In this document: piece by piece, positions 1 through 13,900 of the stretch | How the letters are laid out: the number at the start of each line of letters is the position of its first letter | Numbering within the stretch: the stretch's first letter is position 1 | NCBI RefSeq assembly: GCF_019649055.1 | Contig: NW_026570253.1 | Location: forward strand, 1,201,166 to 1,265,165 | DNA from: Paramacrobiotus metropolitanus | Lineage: Eukaryota > Tardigrada > Eutardigrada > Parachela > Macrobiotidae | DNA: 64,000 nt | Reading direction: 5' to 3' | Notes under the pieces: generated by a model | The model's database searches: none | Seen by the model: only the letters and a program-made list of their open reading frames with translations | What the model was told of the DNA's origin: nothing | Translations under genes and position numbers: made by a program

Positions 1-318
1 GGTTGCAGCCGTCGTCACTTCCACCGGAGCTTGCCGTTTATTCCTTCTGATATTGGCAGATTCAACCTGTTAATTATTTATATGCAGACACAATGCAATC
101 TTCATGCGCATACGAAATATCCACTTTTAAAACAGTATAAAGTGCACTAAATATGCAGTATAATTCGTAAATAATTATATCCATATTACTGTATCTTCCT
201 CATTTTTCTTTTGCATTGTTAATTTTAAATTTTCTAAAAACAGTTATTGTTCGCCACATACCAATACAGAAAGTACGCTTAATCCGATAAGTAATAATCC
301 GGTTGCAAGAAACTTCAT
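1..318 (-). CDS. Secreted protein related to the chitin-binding gene at 2632-4626, cut by the left edge
   Basis: Two exons are visible on the minus strand. Exon 1 (318-262) starts MKFLATGLLLIGLSVLSVL, a hydrophobic signal peptide, and ends at a GTATGTG donor. Exon 2 begins at 66 after a TTAACAG acceptor, stays in phase 0 and runs off the window. It reads VESANIRRNKRQAPVEVTT. The RRNKRQA stretch matches the ARRDKRQAG stretch at the same place in the next gene, which has the same two-exon, phase-0 layout, so the two look like tandem duplicates. RRNKR would suit a furin-like protease. The body of the protein and any chitin-binding domain lie outside the window, so function is inferred only from the neighbour. 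The 195-bp intron is AT-rich. Confidence 0.62.
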
Positions 319-2606
319 TTTCGATTCGGCGCGAAATGTAGCTTAACCGAAATGAAATGCGATCAGGTTAAGCTATTAATTGCAGATTTGCTTTCTCTTG
401 ATTATGCGATTTGTAAAGTCAACTTTTTTATATAGTCGCTTATTGTTAGCCGGTATTTTTGCCCACGGTAAAATATTACCATGTAATCGGATGAGCAGCT
501 GAATATCAACTGCATCACCGGTGTATTCCTGTGGCATATTATGGAAATAATGAAATTATTCAATATGTTACATGTTTTGAGGTGGTTATTAAATCAGCAT
601 TATTTACTGTCGCGCTGTGCCGGCGTGTCAGCCTGTCACAAATGTCGTGTTCTTGATAACATCTAATGCATATGTTAGCTGATAATTAACGGTACCGCAT
701 GTTGTGTTATGCCTATGTAACCAATGCGACGTAGGCGTGATATTATGTAGTGGAATTTTGGAAAGATAGGAAAGAAAAAGCATACGTAATTCAATCCGCT
801 CAAAGCGTAAAACTTCTAACTCCATACTTTTATTATTTTTTCTTAGAATGACTCCTGACACATCTCGATCTACATGTAAAACATAAAAATAATATACCAT
901 AAAAAATGTTAACATGCATGTTTCAATGAATTACGAAAACCGCAAAAAAATCGGCTACTTGTAAAGATTTTGTTTCCTACACGAATTAGCTGGCTCCTGA
1001 TGCTCTCTTGCCAGCATGGACTTTTCCGTTCTTGCTGCTACTTCCGTTTCGACGTATTTGTACATATGTGCGGTCTCCGTTTCAAGATTGTGCGGCTATA
1101 GCTCGAACGGTTTTGGTGGTTATGATTTCAGGCGTTAAATGTAAGGTCATGTTTTCACTTGGTTCAGTTCGCTGTAAAGCATTTTTAGAGATGCATAACA
1201 CACAAACTGTCACAAAGTTAGCAACAAAAATTTAAAAGTGAAAATTAGCATTTCAGATTTTCTTAAGAATTTGTGGAACGTACAAACAATCTTTATGCTG
1301 TGAGAGTATGTATCAGTATAAAGAACATAACCACAACTTTAATACGCACAGGTTTCTATAATGCTTAATTCACCACGAGGCTTTTATCCAGTGTCAGCTC
1401 AACTAATGGCAAGGTTTTCGCACCCAAGGTTTCTCTGACCGTAATAGTAAGGTATTTGGGTACCACTAGTATTAGTTTCAGTCGGTAATTTATTTCTTGT
1501 GTTGAAGACATAATTATGTGCGATGTACAACGTTCTGTTTTAGAACATACAGAAGTGCAAAATTTAATAATATCATCCAATGCCCACGGTTACAGTCATA
1601 CTCAAGAAGTATCTGTAGATCTACGAATTTTTATATTTTATAACTAATACAGATACAAGCAAGTGCCATATTACCATATGCCCCTTTATGCGAAGACTGA
1701 CCTAACACACAAAACCGCACACCTTGCACAGACGTGTAAATACACTTTAGCAGTTAATTTTCACTTTGGTATTATGACTCAATTGACCAATTGTTCCGAT
1801 AATTGCTTATCCAACACTGCGGTTTTTGTTTAGATAATGACAGCCTTGGAGTGTCAGCACGGGCTGCTACTGTCGTCAAAACGATAATGTATGCCGCTGG
1901 CAAAGTTGTGCTTTGTATTCATCTGCAAACAATCTTTCACACAGCGTGCCGGCGTTTGTGTGTTTAGAGATCGTTCGAAGAGATTTTTTCTTCATTTACG
2001 CAGAACTCTTAGTGTCCGATGGCTTCTTCGAGCCGGTCGCGGTGGACTTTCGAGCGTCATCAGTATCAGGGTTCGGTGGTGTGTCCAAGAATACCCACGA
2101 TGCATGGTAGAGCCGGGAATTTGAATAATCATAAAATTGTTTAGACCTAGAACAACGGAATCGTGTAAGGGTACAGCACATTAACAAGTCAACTTCTTAT
2201 GAGCTCAAATACTCGTATGTAAAGTATTAACATCAGTACTACGTAGAAATCGATTAATTCCATAGAGCAGCTCGATAAACTGACCTTTTTCTTTTTTACG
2301 TAAAAGGGCACTTTTTAAAGTTAAGATTTTTTCTGCAGTAATTTCGCACATCAACAATGCGTTTAACTAGAATATTAGCAAAGGTCAGTGGTATAGCCTA
2401 CAACTTTCAAATACTGTATCTTACAGTCACAGATATAAGTACCCAATGAGCAAGAAACCGTAAAATGTTGAACATGATGTTCACTTTAACGAGACCCGTT
2501 TTGTAAGATTTTCATTCGAGAAAAATATATAGAAATTTAAAATGATAACTTTATTATAACTTCCGAATAAGCTTTTCAAAAGTTATTAACAGTAACTGTT
2601 AATAAA
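319..2606. other. Spacer with no recognised gene
   Basis: AT-rich DNA between the two tandem secreted-protein genes. Open frames here are short (under 100 codons), have no recognisable motif and are not flanked by convincing splice sites. One copy of the octamer TACTCGTA lies at 2210-2217. It should hold the promoter of the left-edge gene, but I could not place a core promoter with confidence. Confidence 0.6.
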
Positions 2607-2612
2607 TTTATT
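2607..2612 (-). terminator. AATAAA polyadenylation signal
   Basis: Canonical AATAAA on the minus strand (TTTATT on the plus strand), 20 bp past the stop codon of the chitin-binding mucin gene. Such close spacing is common in compact animal genomes. Confidence 0.6.
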
Positions 2613-2631
2613 AAGATTAATCGTGTTATTC

Positions 2632-4626
2632 TTACTGGCTGCAGTCAACGTTCCAGAACCAATCGCAGACCAGCTCGATCTGGTTAAATCGTGTCATATT
2701 TGGACACAGGTAACTCCATAAATTTCCATTAATATCACAGCGCCGAATAACCTGACAGTCGGTATCAGTGTCCGCATAAAACCCCGCTTGTTGGACATCT
2801 TTACAGGCAAAGTTCTTCGTATCCGGAATTTGCGATAAGTTGGGATAGTCTTTACCGGCAACGGCATTGGCCATCATTTCTGCCATATCGATAGACTTTG
2901 CCGCACCGGCAGCCGAGCCTCGCAAGGCTTTTAGCGCCATTAACAGACTGGGATTCTGCGGAGGCGGGGCCGCTTTAGTATCGTAATCGGAATTCGCATA
3001 CTGCGCTGGAGATAAAATACTCGGGAGGATGTTGCTGGCTTGTGCGGCTAAATCAGCTTTTTTCGCTTCTCTAACTGAAGCTGACGATGTGGTAAGAGTA
3101 GGTGCAGCTTGCGTCGTAGCCGTCGTTGAGCTAGGTTGGGTGGTGGCGGATCCGGCGGAAGTGATGCCGCCGGTAACACTGGCGTTACTTGGCGTGACCG
3201 CTGTTATATTTGCAAGGCTAGTAGCTTTGAGCGGAACGGGAGTTGTTCCCGTAATATTATATGTTGTATTTAGGGCAGTAGCACCGGTACTGGTGGAATT
3301 ATCTAACGAAGATACTGTGGTTGTCCCACTAAGATCGGTACTGTTTCCTGCCACGGTAGCGTTCGATAAAGGTGACTGAGTGACGCCGAGTTCACTGCTA
3401 TTACCCGCGTGTATTGTAACGTTTCCAGTTGTTTTACTGAGTGGAGTGGTCGAACCATTGGTAATTTCCGGTGGCATTGTTGTGTATTCCAGTACCGACG
3501 AGTTATTTGGTGCTGTACCATTTTCGGTTGCGATGGCGTTACCCGGCAGTCCCTGTAGTTTATTGATATCACTACCGTTGGTTGCCGATGCTGTACTGTT
3601 TCCAGCAAGCGAATTCGAATTCAAAGAGGCATTTCCTCCCGAAGCAGTAGTGTTTAATGGTGTTGTCGAGTTTCCGTTTAATGACGTTGCGTTTCCGGTT
3701 GCCGAAGTCGCGTTTGGAGCAATGAGACTGCTGTTGGTGGACGATACAGCCGTAACGTTTCCCGTTACAAAGGTTGCGTTTGTCGGTGTCATTGTTGCAT
3801 TGCCAGGTGCGGCAGTTGAGTTCCCGGTTAATGCCGTATTATTTCCTGCAGAAATTGAGGTATTATCGGGGACCGTCGCGTTGTGACTGGTGAGATCTGT
3901 AGTGTTGCTTGACGCGGCAGTTGTGTTAACTGATGACAGTGTGGACGTTGTTACACCTGCTTGTCTTTTATCCCTGCGGGCGCCGTCTACATAACATATC
4001 TGCAAATTAACATAAAACTTTATGTACTTATTTTATCGATAGAAGGTGGAAGGTAGAGTATATAATGCAATTACATTCGAATTTAGTGTTTTAAGCACTT
4101 CCAAATTACGTAAATTTATAACACCTTGTATCACACCAAAAGGGCGAGTACGTAAAAAAGAAGGGGGTTCGGAGCCCGTTTTTCGTGACAATAGGGGAGC
4201 GAGGGGTGAAAAATGGCCATTTTTCAGGTGACGTAATTTGGAAACACTCCCTAACTCGTTAATTGTGCCTGTGCGACATATGTAAAGTGTCCGAGGTCAG
4301 CAACTGGCACAGTATAGGCCGGAATAAGTCGTCGGCAAATGAATATCAAAGCTCTTTAAGCTTAAAGCAACTAAAATGTACCAATGTACTTTATTGGCAA
4401 TTATTCATAATAGAAGAAATAAGCATTATTAAATAACAAATCGGCATTCTTAACTGGGCAGCTTTAAAATACTGGATCTAACAAGCCAATAAGAAATAAG
4501 GATCTGGTAATAAACTAGTAATACTCGTAAATAAGGACCTTATGACCTTCTGCTTACCACTTGTGCGACAATGCAAAGGAACAATCCAGTAACGTAAACA
4601 CTGTTTGAACTGCGAGTTTTTTTCAT
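2632..4626 (-). CDS. Secreted chitin-binding protein with a densely N-glycosylatable mucin-like region
   Basis: Exons 4626-4558 and 3999-2632 with one phase-0 intron give 478 residues. Exon 1 encodes MKKTRSSNSVYVTGLFLCIV, a signal peptide, and ends at GTG|GTAAGC. Exon 2 starts after TTTGCAG and soon has RRDKRQ, a possible furin site. Residues of about 40-290 are Asn/Thr/Ser/Ala-rich with roughly 30 N-x-S/T sequons, then a Thr/Ser stretch. The last 60 or so residues form a type-2 chitin-binding (peritrophin-A/CBM14) domain with six cysteines, beginning FACKDVQQAG and closing with CDWFWNVDCSQ. This matches single-domain arthropod cuticle proteins of the CPAP1 kind. The likely role is binding chitin in cuticle or gut lining, inferred from the family. 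The intron-exon join is inferred, not proven by a transcript. Confidence 0.8.
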
Positions 4627-7600
4627 TTTCCGCCGCTGATATAACACTATTCTCTTCGATAAAATTATAGGATACTGTAAAATATATAAATGCTTGAACG
4701 TGTACAGCTGTGGATCGAATTACAATACATACATTTTTATTTCAAAGAACAGCCGGTGTTATGCAACTGACCTTCTTTAAAACAGCAAAAAGACTATATA
4801 TAGGTGAACATGTGTTTTCCGATGACTAACGAACGCTGTAAAACAAAACCAGACCTTGCACTGCTTGAGCAGAATTATAAAGCAATAATATATAAAAAAT
4901 TTAGCACCTAAGGTGTAATTAGAAAGTTTGGCATCGTACTCGGCAAAATCATTTATTTGTGCACATTGGGTTTTTTCTGCAATAGCTTTACTGCATTTGA
5001 ACGAGATAATTCTTGTGGGCAGTGTATTTACGATCGTTGCAAGTAGTTTTTTAGGCAGAATTCATTGTAATTTGCATTGTTAAAGGTGAGAATTATGAAC
5101 AAGCTCAAGAACTTGACCTGTTGCATAATATATGGAGCAGCGGTGTGCATTCGCAAGCGATCGATAATTCATGAGCCGATTCATTGCCACGAAAGGAGAA
5201 ACGGATCTTTTTGCACGCGCGCTGCAGTAATGATATTTACAAATGCACCCCGAACAAAAAACTCACAAATTGTGACTTATTCAGTTTCTACAAAATAACT
5301 CAAAAAATTGAAATGGTTCTTTTCATAACGGTAGAAAGAGATTGGCAGCTAAATTTATCGACGACATGATGCTCTAACAATAAATAGCAACAAGTGATAC
5401 ACATCTCATGTACCAACAAATCGATATCCGACTATAAAAATTTCGTTGCTAATTATCTAATGATATCGCCGAAAGCTCTACAGTTTAACAGCGTTAAAGT
5501 GATTTTGAAAAATTAAAGCTTGCCGGTTCAACGAACGCGCCACCTGTTAATTGCATCCAGACGTACGTACCGCACGTGTTTGACTCACTGCCAAATTGCC
5601 AATAAAGTGAGCAAGCATATTCTACGCCTATTATGATGTTATTCCATAACCTAGTAGGTTATAGTTTTATATGGTAATTTATGCAATAAAAATTCCTGGG
5701 GTACCTTCAGCTACTGTACCTTGTTCTTGTTCACACAAATAATGAAATAAAATTAGTTCATAAAAAAGAACTACGCGTACCATATTTACAACAGTATTGC
5801 ATATATGAAGGAGCTGCGTACTGCACAGTGTGGAATATATACTATATTATAAAATATTATAATTATTCAATTTTACTCCTTTGTAACGTCTCTTCATATG
5901 CAAAAAAAAAAGAAACAAAAAGAATAAACCAAAATCTGAGCAATGTGGAATAAAACGCTATATGTAAATCTTATATTACGTATGTGTTGCAATACACCCT
6001 GATTAATTTGGATTGTTAACTGAAAGGCACCATGCAGTGGACAACCAAAATTTATGACAGGTTGTAAAGCGGACCGTTCTGTGGCGTCGGCGTTCCTACT
6101 TCCTAGCCTTTAACTCAAATGGACCTAAAAAATTTATTTTATCACTTGTTTTCCGAGTATGATAAGGTCGTGATTGCGAAGGTCTTGAAAAATATTTCTA
6201 TCCCGAATAGAGTACCACTCGAGTAGCAACTACCTATAAGTTGCGCGTTGTTGCTTTTTTATACGAGTAAGTACGTATATGCACTAGTACCCAGCTGCAG
6301 TAGGCAGGAGTACTGTAGTATCTAGGAACAAGATCTATATCACAACAACCCCGTAACCTCTGGATCAGAAAACTACTACAGAGAAAGAGAAAAAACTGAA
6401 AACGCCATTCGATTCAGCACGGTTAAAAGCAGTGTCACATGCATTTTGATAATTTGATTCAAAAAAGATCAGCTCCTAACCGTCTCACAGATGCTGGTAG
6501 TGTAGTGGTGCCGGTAGAACGATAAATCTTGAGGTAAACTTGAAACAAATTAATTTTCGAAGTGTGGTTGCATAGAACGGAAAACCAATAATTTAATTTG
6601 TTCTAACTAAATACTATTAACACTGGATAAAAAAATAAAATCTTATTTGCTTGAAAGATACTTATTAAGCCAACCCGTTTTATGTAAATCACTGCAGCTG
6701 ACCTAAAACGAATGGACGTACGTACATCCGGACATATAAGTACAATGAACTCGTATTTTCTAGATCAGGTAAAACTGTCGACATGGGGTCATATTTCGTC
6801 AGAATTACGGTTTAACAAAACTTCGAAGTTCAACTTCGTGACGGGTCGACATCGTTCGTGTACGACTTGGTGGCGGTGACGAAATGGCGGGTCATCATCA
6901 TCCTTACAAGAAAACGGAAAGATGACCTTTAAGTGGCGCCGATTGCCGGCAGTTACAGTTTACATAGTTTGGGAAAGGCTGGCACGGTCGGCAGCGATTG
7001 TGGCCGAAAGCTGACAACGGTGGGAGTTACACGATCGCGTTCAAGCAGTACAGCGCAAGGTCATCGCAAGAGCTTATTAAAAAGCACACAAAGCAAGATT
7101 CAGCGAGCAAAGCAAGCTGATGGTCAAGATGCGCATAAGCGCGGGGCAAGCGCGGAAGGCGCGGCGGAGCAAATATAAATTCGCAAGATTCGGAGCAAGC
7201 TGCAGCAAGACTAATCGCGAGATGTGGTCGGTAAAAGTAGGAAAATAAGGGTTCTGATCTTCATTAGCACAACAACCAACAAACAGTACCAGAAAGGCAA
7301 TTACACTCCTACTGGCGGTACAATTTAATTTCTATCGCAATAATAATATTTCTGTCCCAATATCACTGTTTTTGAAATCTGGAAGCACCGAAGCGATAAC
7401 GATCATAACGATAATGATGACGTCATGTGGAAATATTAAATTATTTTAGCTAATAGCTTAAAACTATTACTACTACTGTATACTATTGTATTGTAAGTAT
7501 ACTATTTTATTGTTCATTAATAGTATTGTGTGCTACAGTAAATAAAAAAATCGCACTACCATCCCATCAATTGTACGGAGGCGGCGGTTACCTGCTGTTT

Positions 7601-7952
7601 CGTTTATCATCTTTCCAATGTTTACGAATTCTCCATTTTCAGAGCAGGATTATGCTTCGTACCGTATATTTTGATGTCGTCACTCGTGACGAAAACTTTT
7701 GGAGCATATCATTCTGCAGATGAACGATACGAATAATGTCGATGATTATGTATCTTTCTGGTTTTATCAAAATCTCTCCTGTCTTATCAGTTTTACTGAT
7801 GTGCTATGATTTATCATTTCTCTGGTAGATCGCACGATGGATGCCCTGACTGAGTAGGGTGATGTTTTGCAGATTCGCACTGAACTACTGTACAGTTCAG
7901 CTCCTGGTTCGAAAGCTCTTCTGACTTAAAGAACGCCGTTATCGTAGACGCT
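4627..7952. other. Spacer upstream of CLIP; no gene recognised
   Basis: AT-rich sequence between the divergent chitin-binding gene (minus) and CLIP (plus). It probably contains both promoters. A TATATAA string at 4683-4689 lies about 60 bp upstream of the minus-strand start and could be its TATA box. One TACGAGTA octamer is at 6262-6269. The segment 6,930-7,180 is more GC-rich with one open frame of 81 codons, but it has no recognisable domain and I do not call it. Confidence 0.55.
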
Positions 7953-10900
7953 ATGGATTCTAAACTTCCAAATTCAGGTTCCCAGTCGGGACTACGACCT
8001 GCGGGCCTTCCAAGTGCAGCACAGCAGCGAGGTAATTCACTGCTTTAATGAACAGCGAGTCGAGTTGGTGGATTTGAGTTGGTTTTGGAAATTGCATTTC
8101 ACCCTGTCATCTGCTGATGTGGTACTCCTTTTCGTGTTATGGTATCACACAGTTCATCTTTTGCCTGTAAAATGTATTATTTTAATGTGTTTTTGTTTAT
8201 TTAATTTATGGCCTTTTCATCTTTTGCTTTGAAGGAGTTACGTAATTTGCGCGCTAATATAATCCGTACTGTTATGTGAACAGTAAACAAACGCCGAAAA
8301 AGTGCAAGTCCGAAAATGAGAGCATTTATGCAGGTGTTGTCAACCTGATTGATGGGAAATTAAATTTATTGCAGCTCCTCCCGTAATAGCGCCTGCGTCT
8401 CCCCGTCCAGTTCCAACTGGTTCCATTCCTGCTCCTGGACAGCTGAAGAAAGCAGGTATAAATTACGCAGCGCATTGCAGACTTTGCTGCGCCGTTTTGT
8501 TAAATTTAATGCACTTTGGCAGTCTCTTACTTGTGAAGCCAGTTTCACATACATCGCATTATTTGATATCTTTAAATTGATATCGTTTCTCATTTTTTAT
8601 TCGGAAAGAAACTCTTTCTGTGCCACTTCAGTGTTGTGTTGCTTTCAGCGTTCGGAACTGACAACGAGTTTAATCACGGAAACTTAGCCACTTTGACACT
8701 AATGTATCTGTTTAAGAGTGTTTGATAATTAATGTGAAATTTAAACCTAATTATCACATGGTAACAGAAAATAATCTAAAATGAGGCGGATCGAGTCATT
8801 CGAGTGTAGCTTTTTTGGCGGCTGTCTTGAAAGTGATTCGATTATGGTTTATTTTAGTTACGATTAGTACGCGCATTTTCTAGGCTCCGTTCACTTCACG
8901 GTGGATACGGAAGGTTTCATCGTGGGCGATCGGGTGTGGGTGCACGGGACGAAAGCGGGAAAAATTCAGTTTATCGGTGAGACGAAATTCGCCCCGGGTG
9001 AATGGGCTGGGATTGTGCTAGATGAACCAACCGGGAAGAACGACGGCTCCGTCAACGGTGTGCGCTACTTTCAGTGCGAAGCGAACCGCGGTGTATTTGT
9101 CCGGTACGATTATAAATGCGTGTTTATTGTGGTTAAATTCTGCGCTTTGTTTTATCCGTCGTTTTAAGAAGTGTGTCAACTGTTTGGTTGTGTCTCATAT
9201 AGATTACACAAACTCTCACGAGTACCACTCAGCCCGGAAGAAATTGAGACACTGAAGATGCAGAAATTATCCGCGGCCACCTCAGTGGCATCCATCATCT
9301 CCGCCGTGGATGCTGAATTTAAATCACCGGACAGCAGTTTAACCGGGGTCAACAAGAGCACCGAACCGGGCAGTTCTGTCGCTGGTTGGTGCTGTCTGCA
9401 TGTCAATTTGCTGTGTGAAACGGATTATGTTTTGGTTAATCTCTTTGATTATGCTGTGTGTGCGGTGCAGGAGGAGATGTAACAAATGCGGCTGACATGA
9501 AAGTTGGTGATCGTGTGTGGCTAAGCGGAGATCGTGCGGGCATTGTGAGATTTGTTGGGAAACCGCATTTTCAAGATGGTATTTGGGTTGGAGTTGAGCT
9601 GGACGAAGCCAAAGGGAAAAACGACGGAAGCGTCGAAGGAAAACGGTAAGTGCTAGTATTTTTTGCAGTAAGGGCTACCTTCGGTTTTATTTTAATATCT
9701 GTGGGTATCCAGCTTTTTTTCTAGATTTTACAGTCAGAATTGAATGTTTTTGCTTGTGTTACTGGGTTTTGAGTTTGACTTACCTCTCTTCAGCTGATCT
9801 TATTTTGCGAAAGAAATAAGAGGGGCGATTAGCTGTTAACTAACCGCAGAAAGTACGTATATGTTTGCTTTCGCGCAGGTATTTCACTTGTCCAGCAAAC
9901 CACGGAGTGATGGCTCCTATTGCAAAAGTATCCAAAGGTTCCTCCGGTGCCGCTCTTCCGCCGTTCACTCCTGGAAAACTAAAGCGGAGTCCATCCCAAG
10001 AGTCTTTACATTCTAATTTTTCCATTCAGTCCACTGCATCCCGGCGTTCATCAGCCATGCGCATGGGAACGAGTGCTTTGAGTCCCTCCACCATTGCCGT
10101 AGGACGGACAGGAACAGGGACGGCAGCAGATATTATTAAGGCACACCAGGAGAAGGATGCTTTGATTGTTGCAATGACCAAAGAACGCGATTTGGCCAAG
10201 AAAGAACTGGCGGCCAAGTTGGGCAATGAAATGCAGGTAAGGAAGCATATCGCTGGCATACGTACAAATTATTGCTTTTTCAGTTTTCATTGATGAACGA
10301 GTAATACTGTACCAACAGTGGCATCCCCAAAGACCGTAGTAGGAAACAGGAGGGAATGAAATAAAATTATGGTATTTTTCTTGCACATTTACCGATTTAC
10401 GGGGGTTTTAACTTTACTGGCGATAACTTTTTTGTAATTGTAAGACTTTGCTTTTCTGATATTTTCTGCCACACTGACTATTTTCTTGGAATTTACAGAT
10501 GCACACGGAAATCCAAAAGCTTCAGGAGCAGTACATGGGAGCTTTATCAAATCAAGATGCTCGAATTGCCGATATGTCAGAAAATATAAAAAAGTTGAAC
10601 GCGGAGAAGGATCAGCTAAGGGAGCAGCTGGATGACGAGAAAAAGTAAGTCCTGTATTCAGGTATTTCTAATTTTATTGAATTCTTATATCAGCCATGGC
10701 TAAACATGTAAGACAGGAAAAACATCTTAAATCATAACCATTAAAAAAATTTTTTTTTCCGATTTTCTTGGGCAAGTGCCTTACAACTGTGGGTTTGACC
10801 TTTACATTGTTGAGAAAAACCGTTGTTAAGAAAAGCTGTTGATCTGCGTTCGCATTATTCTCCCGATCGTTCGACCGAAAAATGGCATCTTTCTAGCTGT

Positions 10901-13900
10901 TTCTGTTTGAAATATACTGATTGAAATTATGGTTGTTTATTTAAACGCTGAACGGGCTCTGTTGAACTAGGAAAGTTGAGGATCTTCAGTTTCGACTGGA
11001 AGAAGAACTCATGGCAAAGGACAGTGAAGCCGAATTGGAAACAAAGAAGCTGATTGATAGAAAATCGAGGTATATTAATTTTTGTACCGCAATGCACAAA
11101 TTTTGCTTATCGGCATTCAGTTTGAGACTGCTGCACTTGGAATCCAGCACGCGTGAGAACGTTATTGTGTGAAGTTATGAATTCGATACTAGAAATATGT
11201 TTGGCATGTCCTCAGGTGTTTTTCCTGTTTTAGTGAAATTGATTCATTGAAAGGAGATATTAGCCGACTAAATCAAGAAATGGAGACTTTGCGGCAAGTG
11301 ATTCAGGATAAAGATTTGGAAGTTGACCGATGGAGAACCGCGGTTGACGCTTCGAAACTGGAAGCTGCTGATATGGTTGACGAACGGGATCGCACTGTAA
11401 GAAGAAAAAGCTTACTGTTCCTGTACACTGAAATTGTTTGTCGAATTTGCTGTTTATGGTTAAGTAATTTCCGCTTAAAGTATTTTTAATGAACTTCGGT
11501 AATTATCTTACTTACTCTACTTCGGTTACCGTGTGATACAAGTTTCTTGGTTTGGATGTGTTTAGTCTTTTGAAGTTGCGGATTTACGACGACAACTGCG
11601 TGATGTCAGTGAAAAATATCGGCAGGAGAACGAGACATTTCAGCAGAGCATGAGAAGTAAAGACGCGCTAGAGCAGGAACTAAATCTGCAGCTTGAATGT
11701 GTAAGCAGAACTTTCGGTGAATCCATGGTGCACCATGTTGTTCTGGTTTCGATTAGTCCTGCTTTGGTGAATTTGTTACGGTACTGATTGAAGGCGAGAG
11801 CGGAACTGGAGGATTACCGACGACGACAGAGCGCCGTATCCTCCAGTAAGCTTGAGGAAAATTCAAATTTGCAAGTGATTATTGACGATCTAAAGCGCGA
11901 TAATACATCCCAACAGGTGCACATTCAAGAACTGACCAAGTACGCCGTAACATAAAAATTTCTTGGGGTTCGTTTGGTTCATTAAATTTAAATTTTTCCA
12001 GTGATTTACACGGACTGCGGGAGGAACGAAATCTTTTGAAAAACACCTGTGATACGCTAGAGAGAAATGCTCAAAGCCGCCGTAGTGCCTTAACGACTGT
12101 TTTTCGCGATGTGGGACACTGTGCGCCCGAGGTACTTCATTAGTTTTATTGTATACGATTGAAAATTTTTATGACATTGTGTTTGGGAATAATGTTTATT
12201 ACTGTAGAGTTTATTACTGTTTATTACTAATTGGTTTATTACTGTACACAGTCAGTAAAACAGCACGATTTAACAGATACATTAACGGTATGACTTGGTT
12301 GCATGTGAATGCGAACGTGCATTTTGTTCTTGGGGCACTTGGTTTCTTGTCCCTGGAAACATTAAATGTGTAATTCTGTTTCTTTTCTGTAGTTAATAAT
12401 TCGTAAATTTTATTGCACGCAGAAAGAAGACGAAGAAATTCCAGCTTTATTGGCTTTACTTTCTGACGTCCGGAGCAAAGCAGCTGCAACAAGTGATAAC
12501 TTGAAAACCCAGTTAGCAGAGGCAGAAAGGGCATTATCAGAGGTAAACTTTATATTCTTGTTGTCAAAATTTTGGTACACGTACGTTTGTTATTTGCAGC
12601 TACGATTAGGTAATGCTCAGCTGGATTCGGAACGCGGGGCTTTACAGAAACGCTTAGCAGAGGCCACCGATAGTTTAGCTTCGACGGAAAAAATGTTATT
12701 GGGTGCGAACAAAGAAAAAGAAGACTTGTTGAGGTACGAAGTTTAAAACTGTAAGTAACGGAGCTCTTGTAATCATTCCCGATTGCGATGCTCTTCTGAA
12801 ATTGTGACCGAAGTCCTCCATTGCGATGATATTTCTGTAGTTCTTCATTGAACCCTCTAATTTTTATTTTTTCACATTGGATTATAAAGTTAGTTATGTG
12901 GCTAAAATATTGCCATATTGCTTCAAATGGCACAGATAAAAATAATAGGGAAACTTACTTTTGGGACACCCTTTGCAGCTAGCTACTCTATTAGTTTTCA
13001 TTCTGTTACAAAGCTTGCCATCAGATATTTGGATTAGCACTTCAGATATTGATGATCTTGATCTGTCTGTTACTCTTGTAGATTGTTTGCGTTATGCTGG
13101 TAATTCTGGCCCGCTTACCGCTTTCGGTTATCTTTCGGTTTTTTAGCCCGCTTTCGGTTATCTTGCACTGGTTCTCGCAGTTGCTGTTTTTATTCATAAT
13201 GTGATCGTATTGTTTGTAGGTCGATTAAGAATTCGGAAACCAAAAATGAGGAGGTTCTACTGGAAAGTGAAAAGATTCTCAAGGATCACGTGCACGAAGC
13301 CAAGCGACTGTTGGAGGACAAGTCAAGGTCAGAATAACCTTAATATGTAATTCGTTCGCTTTCTCCGTAATGTGGTTTCTAGGGAAGTGGAATCGCTGGC
13401 TTATCAGTTGTCCGAACTAAGCGTTGAGCTTGGAAGTTTGAAAAGTGCCCATCAAGAATTGGTCCAGCGTTCCCAGTCCGATTTATCCCATGTTAATTCT
13501 GATCGGCAAGAGGAAGTGGAGCGCCTGATGCAAAAGCACGCATTTGAGGTTTGATTGACTTGTAACATGCGAATGTTGCCATCGAAACTGTCAGGCTGAG
13601 TACATTACATGCTGTGTTGTTCATCACTACAGATTGGAGTGCTTAAACGTGACTTCGAGCAACAGAACTCAGCATTACGGGAACGCCTGACCACTGTGGA
13701 GAGTGAACTGCAGACGGCTTTGACGGAAAAAGTTAGTCTAAACGGAGAAATTGGTCGAGTACGCATCTGCTCATCATTTGGTGGAAATTATGTCATCCCT
13801 TCGCAGTGATACGATGGGTTCTTGCTGCTGTATTGCAGTTTATTGGTGTGCTCAACGAAAAGGACGCCGAATTGAAGGAGGCCCGCGAACAGATTGAGCG

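Noticed and set aside
3029-3886. Plus-strand frames of 116 and 168 codons opposite the chitin-binding mucin
   Set aside because: Antisense shadows of a low-complexity coding exon; no start context or domain of their own.
6933-7178. 81-codon frame in a GC-richer patch upstream of CLIP
   Set aside because: Basic, low-complexity translation with no domain; could be 5' untranslated or promoter DNA.
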